Of a stretch of DNA of 64,000 nucleotides, positions 57,217 through 64,000 are shown piece after piece. How positions within the stretch are numbered: position 1 is the first letter of the stretch; every line of letters starts with the position of its first letter. The stretch spans positions 1,569,001 through 1,633,000 of the forward strand of contig NZ_CP084622.1 in the NCBI RefSeq assembly GCF_020422885.1, in the 5' to 3' direction. A model generated the notes under the pieces. The model saw only the letters and a list, made by a program, of their open reading frames with translations. It was not told the origin of the DNA and made no database searches. Position numbers and translations under genes: made by a program. The DNA comes from Mesobacillus sp. S13. Lineage in GTDB: Bacteria; Bacillota; Bacilli; Bacillales; Cytobacillaceae.

Positions 57217-57230
57217 TGAAGCGCTTTCAA
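57217..57230. promoter_or_regulatory. cre-like sequence at the SR1 promoter
   Basis: TGAAGCGCTTTCA (around 57216-57229) between the -10-like TATAAT and the SR1P start. The right half fits the CcpA cre consensus exactly and the left half is one base short. Location fits repression by CcpA-HPr(Ser-P), but the SR1 gene is mainly CcpN-controlled in B. subtilis. Confidence 0.5.
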
Positions 57231-57258
57231 AATTCAAAACGAAAAGGAGTTTGAAAAG

Positions 57259-57381
57259 ATGGGCACAATCGTTTGTCAAACTTGCAATGCTACAATTGAC
57301 CATTTCGAAGATGAGAAAGTAACGGTTTTATATTCAAAAAAGTGCAACTGCTGCGATCATGAAGGAGCAGAGGAAAGATAA
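57259..57381 (+). CDS. SR1P, small GapA-binding protein
   Basis: 40 residues, MGTIVCQTCNATIDHFEDEK then VTVLYSKKCNCCDH. The two cysteine clusters (C6, C9 and C29, C31, C32) suggest a zinc knuckle. SR1P of B. subtilis binds glyceraldehyde-3-phosphate dehydrogenase GapA and promotes its partnership with RNase J1, whose gene is also in this window. AAAAGGAG 8 bases before the ATG; terminator 13 bases after the stop. Confidence 0.9.
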   Translation: MGTIVCQTCNATIDHFEDEKVTVLYSKKCNCCDHEGAEER

Positions 57382-57393
57382 GAATAGATAAAA

Positions 57394-57420
57394 GGGCATG
57401 CCTGCTGCATGCCCTTTTTT
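57394..57420 (+). terminator. Terminator of SR1/SR1P
   Basis: Perfect 8-bp GGGCATGC/GCATGCCC stem (11 with A-T pairs) and a T run. Confidence 0.93.
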
Positions 57421-57461
57421 GTCTATTCTTTTTACATCGTTTCGTCTTGACTGGCTTGATG

Positions 57462-58931
57462 TTATCGTATTGCTTTATGTTCCTTGATTACCCTGAAAGA
57501 TTTAAGCTCATCATCCTCTGGTCCTTGTACTGGAAGGCCGGCTTCCATATTTGTTTTGATATATAAAAGGTTTTCTTGAGTGATGATTTCTCCTGGAATG
57601 AAAATTGGAATTCCAGGCGGATAAACCATGACGAACTCTGCAATGATCCGTCCTTCTGATTCCTCGACAGGAATAACCTCTGTATCCGCATAAAATGCAT
57701 CTCTAGGTGTCAATGCCAGCAAAGGAATATCAGGAAGCATGACTTCGGCATGGACTTTTTCGGCTAAATGGTGGAATTCACTAGAAAGTTCACGTAATGC
57801 CTGAACAAGTATTTCTGCTTCCTTTTGGGTGTCACCTGGTGTAATGATACACAGGATATTGTACAAATCAGAGAGTTCCACTTCGATATTGTATTTTTCG
57901 CGAAGCCATTTCTCGACTTCATAACCTGTAATATTAAGATCCTTGATGCTGATGAGTACTTTTGTCGGGTCAAAATCAAAAGTGGCATTAGTTCCAAGCA
58001 GGTCTTCACCAGGACAGTAGAGATGTTCGATCTCATTTACCTGTCCACGAATCCATTGCGCCAGCTTGATGGTCCTGTCAATGATGTCCCTTCCTTCAAT
58101 TGCAAGCCTTCTCCTCGCCGTATCCAATGAAGCGAGCAACAGATATGAGGTAGAAGTGGTCGTCAGCATGCTGATGATCGATTGGACGCGTTTGGCTGAA
58201 ACAAGGCCTTCTTTTACATTGAGTATGGAGCTTTGAGTCATTGATCCGCCAAGCTTATGAACGCTGGTGGCTGCCATATCGGCTCCAGCTTGCATGGCTG
58301 AAAGCGGGAGGTCCTCATGGAAATGGATATGGACACCGTGTGCCTCATCCACTAATACCGGAACATCATATGAATGGGCGATCTCGACGATTTTCTTTAG
58401 GTCAGCTGCAAAACCAAAATACGTTGGATTAATGACGAGCAGACCTTTCGCGTCAGGGTGCTGCTCAAGTGCTTTTTCAACAGCATCGGTTGATATACCG
58501 TGGGAAATACCTAGTTTTTTGTCAATCTCCGGATGGATGAAAATAGGGATGGCACCGGAAAAAACAATTGCGGACATGATTGATTTGTGCACGTTCCGTG
58601 GAACGATGATTTTATCCCCAGGTCCGCAGACAGTCATGATCATAGTCATGATGGCACCGCTTGTCCCCTGAACTGAAAAGAAAGTATGGTCTGCACCGAA
58701 AGCATCAGCCGCCAACTCCTGGGCCTGCTTGATTATTCCTTTAGGGGAATGGAGATCGTCGAGCGGACCGATATTGATCAAGTCAATTGACAGGGCATTA
58801 TCGCCAATGAATTCTCGGAACTCAGGATCGATTCCGCTGCCTTTCTTATGTCCAGGTATATGAAATTGGATTGGGTTCTTTTCTGCGTGCTTCAACAGGC
58901 TAGTGAATAGTGGTGTTTCGTTTTGTGACAA
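57462..58931 (-). CDS. speA: Arginine decarboxylase (Orn/Lys/Arg decarboxylase family)
   Basis: 489 residues. Fold-type-I PLP decarboxylase: Schiff-base lysine in TSVHKLGGSMTQSS, PLP Asp in VLVDEAHGVHIHFH, and TSGAIMTMIMTVCGPGDKI for the phosphate. The C-terminal decarboxylase domain has VYPPGIPIFIPGE. In B. subtilis SpeA makes agmatine from arginine as the first step of polyamine synthesis. Its neighbours slp/SR1 on one side and yktA on the other match that genome. Confidence 0.93.
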   Translation of the reverse strand: MSQNETPLFTSLLKHAEKNPIQFHIPGHKKGSGIDPEFREFIGDNALSIDLINIGPLDDLHSPKGIIKQAQELAADAFGADHTFFSVQGTSGAIMTMIMTVCGPGDKIIVPRNVHKSIMSAIVFSGAIPIFIHPEIDKKLGISHGISTDAVEKALEQHPDAKGLLVINPTYFGFAADLKKIVEIAHSYDVPVLVDEAHGVHIHFHEDLPLSAMQAGADMAATSVHKLGGSMTQSSILNVKEGLVSAKRVQSIISMLTTTSTSYLLLASLDTARRRLAIEGRDIIDRTIKLAQWIRGQVNEIEHLYCPGEDLLGTNATFDFDPTKVLISIKDLNITGYEVEKWLREKYNIEVELSDLYNILCIITPGDTQKEAEILVQALRELSSEFHHLAEKVHAEVMLPDIPLLALTPRDAFYADTEVIPVEESEGRIIAEFVMVYPPGIPIFIPGEIITQENLLYIKTNMEAGLPVQGPEDDELKSFRVIKEHKAIR

Positions 58932-59152
58932 TTGATGATCACACCTCTTTAACGTATTGGATTCCCTTTTTATAGGTTATGATTATGGTTCCTTTTTTAA
59001 AAAAATAAAACAAATGCATTATAGCACTAATCAGGGTGTTTGCAAAGAATTTCAAAATAACCAGAAAAACGGCAATCCTGCTTCAAGAAAACAGGAAATA
59101 TGGCTTCTTTAATAGAAGTATTAAAGATACAAGAATGTGAAGGAGAGGGAAT

Positions 59153-60112
59153 ATGAACTGGAAAACAGATGTAACGACCCTATTAGGTATACAATACCCT
59201 ATTATCCAGGGAGGACTCGCGTATCTTGCATATTCTGAGCTTGCTGCTGCGGTATCGAATGCAGGAGGACTCGGCCAGATCACGGCGATGTCACTCCCTG
59301 ACCCTGATGCGCTGAGAACGGAGATACATAAAGTAAGGAAACTGACTGATAAGCCATTTGGTGTTAATTTTGCCATCGGCCAGCATGGAAGGCCATTTTC
59401 CCATTACCTGGATGTAGCGATTGAAGAAGATGTTCCCGTCATATCAATGACAGGTGGCAATCCGGCACCTATCTTTGAACAGCTAAAAGGAACTTCTATT
59501 AAAAAATTGGTTCTGGTGGCAGCGAAGAGGCAAGCCCAAAAAGCAGAAGAGCTGGGAGCAGACGCAGTTATGGTTGTCGGACAGGAAGGAGGCGGCCATC
59601 TCGGGAAAAGTGATATAGGCACGATGGTGCTTATACCTGCAGTTGTCGATGCAGTCAAAATACCAGTCATTGCTTCTGGTGGAATTGGAGATGGCCGTGG
59701 CTTGATGGCAGCATTAAGCCTGGGGGCCCATGGGATTGAAATGGGGACCCGTTTCATCGCGACAAAAGAGTGCGTTCATGCGAATGAACTGTACAAGCAA
59801 AAGCTAGTGGAGGGCAGTGAAAACGATACGACTGTTATAAAAAGAACATTAGGTATGCCAGCAAGAGCGATTGCCAACCCATTGACTGAAAGAATCCTTG
59901 AAATCGAGAAGCAAGGCGGAGGCTATGAAGATCTAAAAGAATTGATAAGCGGGACTGCAAACCGAAAGTATATTTATGATGGTGATGATGAACATGGCTT
60001 TGGCTGGGCTGGCCAGGTGATGGGATTAATAAAAGACTCTCCTACAGTAGCTCAGTTATTTGCCAGGATTATTGACGAGGCTGAGGAAATCAGAACAGAC
60101 TGGAGCAAGTAA
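59153..60112 (+). CDS. Nitronate monooxygenase-family flavoprotein
   Basis: 319 residues, TIM-barrel FMN enzyme. N-terminal YPIIQGGLAYLAYSELAAAV, FMN-phosphate region EGGGHLG and IPVIASGGIGDGRGLMAAL, MGTRF. The family includes nitronate monooxygenase (2-nitropropane dioxygenase) and FabK-type enoyl-ACP reductase; I favour the former, but the two cannot be separated by eye. GGAGAGGG before the ATG. Inserted between speA and yktA. Confidence 0.85.
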   Translation: MNWKTDVTTLLGIQYPIIQGGLAYLAYSELAAAVSNAGGLGQITAMSLPDPDALRTEIHKVRKLTDKPFGVNFAIGQHGRPFSHYLDVAIEEDVPVISMTGGNPAPIFEQLKGTSIKKLVLVAAKRQAQKAEELGADAVMVVGQEGGGHLGKSDIGTMVLIPAVVDAVKIPVIASGGIGDGRGLMAALSLGAHGIEMGTRFIATKECVHANELYKQKLVEGSENDTTVIKRTLGMPARAIANPLTERILEIEKQGGGYEDLKELISGTANRKYIYDGDDEHGFGWAGQVMGLIKDSPTVAQLFARIIDEAEEIRTDWSK

Positions 60113-60223
60113 CACTATGCTTTGCTTGCGCTGCCTGATAAATAACGATACAATCGATTAACAGAAAAGGGATAACCGGGAAAGGCTGATCCCTCAGACA
60201 GCATAAAAAGCAGGTGAAATAAA

Positions 60224-60514
60224 GTGGAATACCAATATCCGATTGACTATACCTGGTCGACTGATGAAATTGTCGATGTCATCCATTTTTACGAATGCAT
60301 CGAAAAAGCTTATGAAAAAGGAATTGACCGTGACTTGCTGCTTCAGGCGTACAGACGATTTAAAGAAGTCGTCCCGGGAAAAGCTCAGGAAAAAACTCTC
60401 TTCAATGAATTCGAAGAAGTTAGTGGTTATGTCCCTTACCAGGCAGTAAAAGAAATCAAACAAACCGGTAGCGGTGAAAAGATTAAAGTCGTTCCGAAAA
60501 GGCCAAAAAGATAA
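60224..60514 (+). CDS. yktA: UPF0223 protein YktA
   Basis: 96 residues, MEYQYPIDYTWSTDEIVDVI then a helical core (HFYECIEKAYEKGIDRDLLLQAYRRFKEVVPGKAQEK) and basic tail. Matches UPF0223/YktA, a helical protein of unknown function. GTG start with AGGTGA upstream. Confidence 0.92.
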   Translation: MEYQYPIDYTWSTDEIVDVIHFYECIEKAYEKGIDRDLLLQAYRRFKEVVPGKAQEKTLFNEFEEVSGYVPYQAVKEIKQTGSGEKIKVVPKRPKR

Positions 60515-60524
60515 TAGAATGAAC

Positions 60525-60562
60525 AAAGAAAGAGCCCGTGCAAAATGGGCTCTTTCTTTTTG
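60525..60562 (+). terminator. Terminator of yktA
   Basis: AAAGAAAGAGCCC/GGGCTCTTTCTTT, a 13-bp stem followed by TTTGT. Confidence 0.9.
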
Positions 60563-60587
60563 TCTAAAACTGATTCGCATCTCCTTG

Positions 60588-60625
60588 AGACTCTTGTCGG
60601 AAATGGGCAGTCGCCTACTCATTTC
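60588..60625. repeat. Modular hairpin repeat element, copy 4 (fragment)
   Basis: GACTCTTGTCGGAAATGGGC then AGTCGCCTACTCATTTC, a 38-base piece equal to the right-hand module of copies 1 and 3. Its end is 5 bases from the stop codon of minus-strand yktB. Confidence 0.72.
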
Positions 60626-60630
60626 ATGGT

Positions 60631-61251
60631 TTATGCCAATCTATATAGGGGTAATGTTTCTTTAAATACAAACTCAATTTTCGAAAGCATTTCATCACTG
60701 TTTAACTTGACGGCTTCCTCACGAGGGATGTTCAGACCGCAAAGGATTTCAGCTTTTTTCACAGTTTGAAGTCGCTTGAACATGGAAAGAAGTTCTTCCT
60801 TCGAGAGTTCACTGTGAAGAGTGGCTTCTGGTTTCATATGGTCGATTGACCAATAGAAATCCTTAGGTGTGCTGGTGTAGATGGAATCGATGTTCTCTTC
60901 CAGTTTCTTACCGATGTTTTCCTTATCAGGTGCTTCGTAAATGACAGCAAACCAGATAAAGACATGGGTCTCCCACAAACCAATCTGGAAATGGGGCAGC
61001 ATCTTATAGCCTCTTGGATTGCTGGCAAATGCCACCCAAGTATCCTTTGGCGGATTTTTCGTCCTCCTGGCATGTTTGGCTACATGGTAATGCATCTCAT
61101 CGCCGGCAATGTTTGAGAGGGTTGGAGCGAAGTGCTGGCCTAGTTCTTCCAGTTTAGGTCGAATCTGGGACTTTAAAGCATCCATTCGTTCATCAAGGCC
61201 GTCTATTTTAAAAACATCGAAATCTGCTTGTTCAAAACCTGAAAATGACAA
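60631..61251 (-). CDS. yktB: UPF0637 protein YktB (DUF1054)
   Basis: 206 residues. [43 protein letters not shown] and [21 protein letters not shown] match YktB. Cytosolic, unknown function. GGAGG before the ATG. Faces yktA, with a fragment of the hairpin repeat at its 3' end. Confidence 0.93.
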   Translation of the reverse strand: MSFSGFEQADFDVFKIDGLDERMDALKSQIRPKLEELGQHFAPTLSNIAGDEMHYHVAKHARRTKNPPKDTWVAFASNPRGYKMLPHFQIGLWETHVFIWFAVIYEAPDKENIGKKLEENIDSIYTSTPKDFYWSIDHMKPEATLHSELSKEELLSMFKRLQTVKKAEILCGLNIPREEAVKLNSDEMLSKIEFVFKETLPLYRLA

Positions 61252-61421
61252 TATAAAAACCTCCTACTACTTTGTCAAATATTGTAGCAAAATCTTTATA
61301 AAAAAAGAAGCGACAGGCATTTTCCGAGAACCATGGGTATACGCACATATTTGTACCATAGACGATTGGAGATTCATACAATAAATAAAAAAACAGAAAT
61401 TTAATAGAGGAGTGTAAATGA

Positions 61422-61616
61422 ATGAAACAACTTATAAATTCAACAAGGAAAAGAAATGGTGAGCTCCAAAGAACTGCTGTACTGCGTTTGGAAATGGATT
61501 ATGAATTAGCCACTCTTTTTGATGCAATGTCAGAATCTGATAAATCAAAAATGAAAGAATGCAAACAGAAACTTGAACGGATTCGACAAGAATTACTAAG
61601 ATTAAAAGCTCTGTAA
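61422..61616 (+). CDS. ykzI: Small helical protein, YkzI-like
   Basis: 64 residues, basic N-terminus (MKQLINSTRKRNGELQR) then a long helix rich in Leu, Lys and Glu (ELATLFDAMSESDKSKMKECKQKLERIRQELLRLKAL), probably a coiled coil. GAGGAGTG upstream of the ATG. The name rests on its place between yktB and yktC, where B. subtilis has ykzI, and on size. Confidence 0.72.
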   Translation: MKQLINSTRKRNGELQRTAVLRLEMDYELATLFDAMSESDKSKMKECKQKLERIRQELLRLKAL

Positions 61617-61688
61617 TACAATGTTCCATGAGAGAAGCAGATAAATTATGATGATTGAACTGGAAAACTGCAGAAAACGAGACACTTG

Positions 61689-61725
61689 ACGAACTCCTGT
61701 AAAACTGATGGAGTTCGTTTCTTAT
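61689..61725 (+). terminator. Terminator of the ykzI-like gene
   Basis: ACGAACTCC/GGAGTTCGT (9-bp stem, 12-base loop) followed by TTTCTTATG. Confidence 0.7.
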
Positions 61726-61908
61726 GTAATGGATGTAGAAAATCAGGCAATATGCGTAGATGCTGGAGTAACATCCTGGTTATTTTGTATGTTATATAGT
61801 TGCCAGGGGGAATCCTATTACTTGATGATGTTGAACATAATCCGATAAGCTAAAATAGATTCCAAAAGCTTGTATGATCTTAAAAATAAGTGAACGGGGG
61901 AAAGCTGT

Positions 61909-62712
61909 ATGGAATATAATCTGAAGGAAATCGATACATACGCTAAGAGCTGGATCAAAGAAGCTGGTGAAAATATCAGGGCTTCTTTTCCTAAAACTTT
62001 AAATGTGACATCAAAATCAAATCCCAATGACCTGGTTACGGATATTGATAAAGCGACAGAGCAATATTTTATCGAAAAGATAAAAGGTACCTACCCTGAC
62101 CATCGCATCATGGGTGAGGAAGGGTATGGGGACGAAGTAAAGTCCTTATCAGGAGTAGTCTGGATTATAGACCCTATTGATGGAACCATGAATTTTGTTC
62201 ATCAACAGCGAAATTTCGCCATTTCCATTGGCATTTATATTGATGGTGAAGGAATGATCGGACTTATTTATGATGTGGTCCATGATGAACTCTATCACTG
62301 TATAAAAGGGAATGGAGTTTATTTAAACGAAAAATCGATTCCTAAACTAACTGAAGCCAAGGTCAATGAAGCGATCATCGCTCTCAACGCTACCTGGGTT
62401 GCACCTAATAAACGAATCAATCACGAATTGCTCATCCCCCTTGTAAAGGATGTGAGGGGAACACGTTCCTATGGTTCTGCGGCCATGGAAATGGTGTATG
62501 TTGCAACGGGCAGAATAGATGCTTATTTGACGCCAAGGCTTGCACCATGGGACATTGCAGCCGGTATCATCATGATTAAGGAACTTGGTGGAGAAGCCAC
62601 GGATCTTAGAGGGAGCGAACTCGATTTGCTTCAACAGAGCTCTCTGTTTGTCTCAAAGCCAGGCCTTCACAAAGAAATCCTTGAAAATTACCTAAAGGAT
62701 GGAAAATGGTGA
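61909..62712 (+). CDS. suhB: Inositol monophosphatase family protein (SuhB/YktC)
   Basis: 267 residues. Mg-dependent sugar-phosphatase motifs: TDIDKATEQ, GEEGYGDE, WIIDPIDGTMNFVHQ and APWDIAAGIIMIKELGGEATD. Dephosphorylates inositol-1-phosphate or related compounds (in some species fructose-1,6-bisphosphate or NADP). GAACGGGGGAAAG gives the ribosome-binding site. The next gene overlaps its end by 7 bases. Confidence 0.95.
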   Translation: MEYNLKEIDTYAKSWIKEAGENIRASFPKTLNVTSKSNPNDLVTDIDKATEQYFIEKIKGTYPDHRIMGEEGYGDEVKSLSGVVWIIDPIDGTMNFVHQQRNFAISIGIYIDGEGMIGLIYDVVHDELYHCIKGNGVYLNEKSIPKLTEAKVNEAIIALNATWVAPNKRINHELLIPLVKDVRGTRSYGSAAMEMVYVATGRIDAYLTPRLAPWDIAAGIIMIKELGGEATDLRGSELDLLQQSSLFVSKPGLHKEILENYLKDGKW

Positions 62713-63167
62713 ATTTAACTTTTCGGCGATTTGAAAATGGGGATTTAGATTTTTTTCAAGAATTAGTATCATCTAGTTCAAAATGGAGAAAAAATGAATT
62801 GGGGAACTTGACTTTAGAAGAGTACCTGGAAGAATATGAAGAATTTCCTGGTCAATGGAGGATCTGGGAAAAGCCAGCAAGCCCTGTAGCAATGTCATAT
62901 CACCTAGAGGCGGCTCCTTCCAACAAAAAACCGTGGCTTGGCACAATATTAGTGAAGGCAGAGGAAAGGCGACGGGGAATCGCATCTGAAATCCTGAACC
63001 AGCTTGTAGAGGAGTCCATGGTGAATGGAAACCGGGCGATCTTTGCCGCTGTCCCAATCGATGAATATGAGTGGTCCAACTTCCTTACAGATTGCGGGTT
63101 TGAACAATTCAAAACAGAAGAAAACAAGGGCGAAACATTTTTGATCATGGTCCGCCCTCTTGAATGA
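62706..63167 (+). CDS. GNAT family N-acetyltransferase
   Basis: 153 residues with a GNAT core: WLGTILVKAEERRRGIASEILNQL-type acetyl-CoA loop (ERRRGIA = RxxGxA) and the final NFLTDCGFEQF. Overlaps suhB by 7 bases, so the two are coupled. ykzC of B. subtilis, also a GNAT, has this place. Acceptor unknown. Confidence 0.87.
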   Translation: MVNLTFRRFENGDLDFFQELVSSSSKWRKNELGNLTLEEYLEEYEEFPGQWRIWEKPASPVAMSYHLEAAPSNKKPWLGTILVKAEERRRGIASEILNQLVEESMVNGNRAIFAAVPIDEYEWSNFLTDCGFEQFKTEENKGETFLIMVRPLE

Positions 63168-63194
63168 CCGGCTGGGAATCCAGGCGGTTTTTTT
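63167..63194 (+). terminator. Terminator of suhB and the GNAT gene
   Basis: ACCG-CTGG/CCAG-CGGT with a central mismatch and a run of seven T; faces convergent ylaF. Confidence 0.77.
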
Positions 63195-63201
63195 ATTCAA
63201 T

Positions 63202-63402
63202 TTAAAGTTCTCCTGCTTCTCTCATCTTCTTTTTTTTCTTAAAACCGAATCCCATAACGAAAACTAGGGCGACGATACACGCGAGAGTACCGAGAATGCT
63301 TCTTTCCCCGATTGCGATTCCAATACCGATCATGCATGAAGCGGCTGCAAATGCGAAAAATAATAATGGCCATTTTATCTGCTTCAAGTTGTTTCCCTCC
63401 AT
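63202..63402 (-). CDS. ylaF: YlaF-like small membrane protein
   Basis: 66 residues, two hydrophobic helices (WPLLFFAFAAASCMIGIGIA and LGTLACIVALVFVMGFGF) and a lysine-rich C-terminus (KKKKKMREAGEL). Position divergent to typA and size agree with YlaF. GGAGGG before the ATG. Function unknown. Confidence 0.8.
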   Translation of the reverse strand: MEGNNLKQIKWPLLFFAFAAASCMIGIGIAIGERSILGTLACIVALVFVMGFGFKKKKKMREAGEL

Positions 63403-63541
63403 TCGACAATTGGTGCAAATAAATAATATATTTAATTGTACATTAAAATGCTTTTAGGTTTCTACTCTTATTGTGTTATAATATGTAAGTTGTGTAAAAA
63501 GCCAATAGATAAATTACGATATTAAAGGCAGGGTGACTTTT

Positions 63542-64000
63542 TTGAAATTAAGAGAAGATATTAGAAATATTGCGATCATTGCCCACGTTGACCACGGTAA
63601 AACGACATTGGTCGACCAGCTACTGAAGCAATCAGGTACATTCCGTATCAATGAGCATGTGGAAGAGCGCGCGATGGATTCAAATGATTTGGAAAGAGAA
63701 CGAGGAATTACCATCCTCGCGAAAAATACAGCGATTTCTTATAAGGATACACGCATTAACATTCTTGATACTCCTGGGCACGCTGATTTTGGCGGCGAAG
63801 TTGAGCGTATCATGAAAATGGTTGACGGCGTCTTGCTTGTTGTCGATGCTTATGAAGGCTGCATGCCGCAAACACGCTTTGTTTTGAAAAAGGCACTTGA
63901 ACAGCATTTGACACCAATCGTGGTCGTGAACAAGATTGACCGTGATTTTGCTCGTCCTGCTGAAGTTGTAGATGAAGTCCTTGACTTGTTCATCGAACTT
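63542..64000 (+). CDS. typA: Ribosome-associated GTPase TypA/BipA (3' end outside window)
   Basis: The first 153 residues of a ~612-residue translational GTPase. G1 [10 protein letters not shown]2/switch I RERGITI, G3 [14 protein letters not shown] and G4 NKID are all present. BipA binds ribosomes and aids 50S assembly in cold or stress. TTG start ([13 protein letters not shown]) with AGGGTGA upstream. Confidence 0.96.
   Translation, partial: MKLREDIRNIAIIAHVDHGKTTLVDQLLKQSGTFRINEHVEERAMDSNDLERERGITILAKNTAISYKDTRINILDTPGHADFGGEVERIMKMVDGVLLVVDAYEGCMPQTRFVLKKALEQHLTPIVVVNKIDRDFARPAEVVDEVLDLFIEL

Larger units (their letters stand above)
57207..57420 (+). ncRNA. SR1-like dual-function small RNA (5' end approximate)
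   Basis: A short transcript bounded by an AT-rich promoter region (TATAAT at 57201-57206) and a terminator at 57394-57420, with the SR1P reading frame inside. In B. subtilis SR1 is a ~200-nt RNA at this locus, next to speA, that both pairs with ahrC mRNA and encodes SR1P. The base-pairing function cannot be judged here. The 5' end is a guess from the promoter-like sequence. Confidence 0.62.

Overview
The window is chromosomal DNA of a spore-forming member of the Bacillaceae (Firmicutes). The evidence is strong GGAGG-type ribosome-binding sites with many TTG/GTG starts, a CtsR-controlled clpE, a Spo0E-type phosphatase, a YjcZ-type sporulation micro-protein, an SR1P peptide gene, and gene order that follows the clpE-ykvI ... 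ptsHI ... ykw/yku ... rnjA-rpoY ... pdhABCD ... speA ... yktABC ... typA stretch of the Bacillus subtilis map as I remember it. A Mesobacillus/Cytobacillus-like genus is plausible, but the sequence alone does not settle it. No tRNA, rRNA, CRISPR, prophage or intact insertion sequence was seen.

Layout. 1-8 kb: a truncated RND exporter (swrC-like), clpE with its CtsR operators, a ykvI transporter, a lipoprotein, a CPBP protease and ykvS. 8-12.5 kb: a Spo0E-like phosphatase, then a MoxR ATPase / DUF58 / DUF4129 operon. 12.5-14.5 kb: ptsHI, the general PTS phosphotransfer proteins. 15-22.9 kb: ykwB, ykwC, patA, a DinB-like protein, an M1-type lipoprotein peptidase, cheV, ykyB and the L,D-transpeptidase ykuD. 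23-32 kb: a PAS-PAS-GGDEF-EAL protein, Tat-exported ykuE, a C39-like lipoprotein, the degenerate EAL protein ykuI, and a small redox/MBL group inserted before ykuJ and ykuL. 32-37.5 kb: an MFS exporter, ccpC, dapH-dapL (acetylated route to diaminopimelate and lysine) and ykuV. 38-43 kb: a heterodimeric ABC exporter (yknUV) and a DUF4349 lipoprotein. 43-47.8 kb: rnjA-rpoY, a 23-codon amphipathic micro-ORF, ykrA, def and a yjcZ-like gene. 48-54.2 kb: ykyA and the pyruvate dehydrogenase operon pdhABCD. 54-64 kb: slp-like, a polysaccharide deacetylase, SR1/SR1P, speA, a nitronate-monooxygenase-type enzyme, yktA, yktB, ykzI, suhB, a GNAT gene and the start of typA.

Most genes are housekeeping: carbon uptake and pyruvate oxidation (ptsHI, pdhABCD, ccpC, SR1P), envelope maintenance (ykuD, dapH-dapL, deacetylase, at least seven lipoproteins), RNA/protein quality control (clpE, rnjA, def) and signalling (cheV, two c-di-GMP proteins, Spo0E-like).

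The unusual content lies between genes. There are three palindromic tandem arrays of two unrelated sequence families that share a ~52-bp period (14705-14880, 37498-37923, 46429-46560). A modular hairpin repeat occurs four times and in three cases abuts a stop codon. A 241-bp element has perfect 12-bp terminal inverted repeats and a possible 7-bp target duplication. In one place a single palindrome encodes the last residues and stop codons of two convergent genes. A 23-residue amphipathic micro-protein has a near-perfect Shine-Dalgarno sequence. The arrays and the micro-protein are the best candidates for something undescribed.
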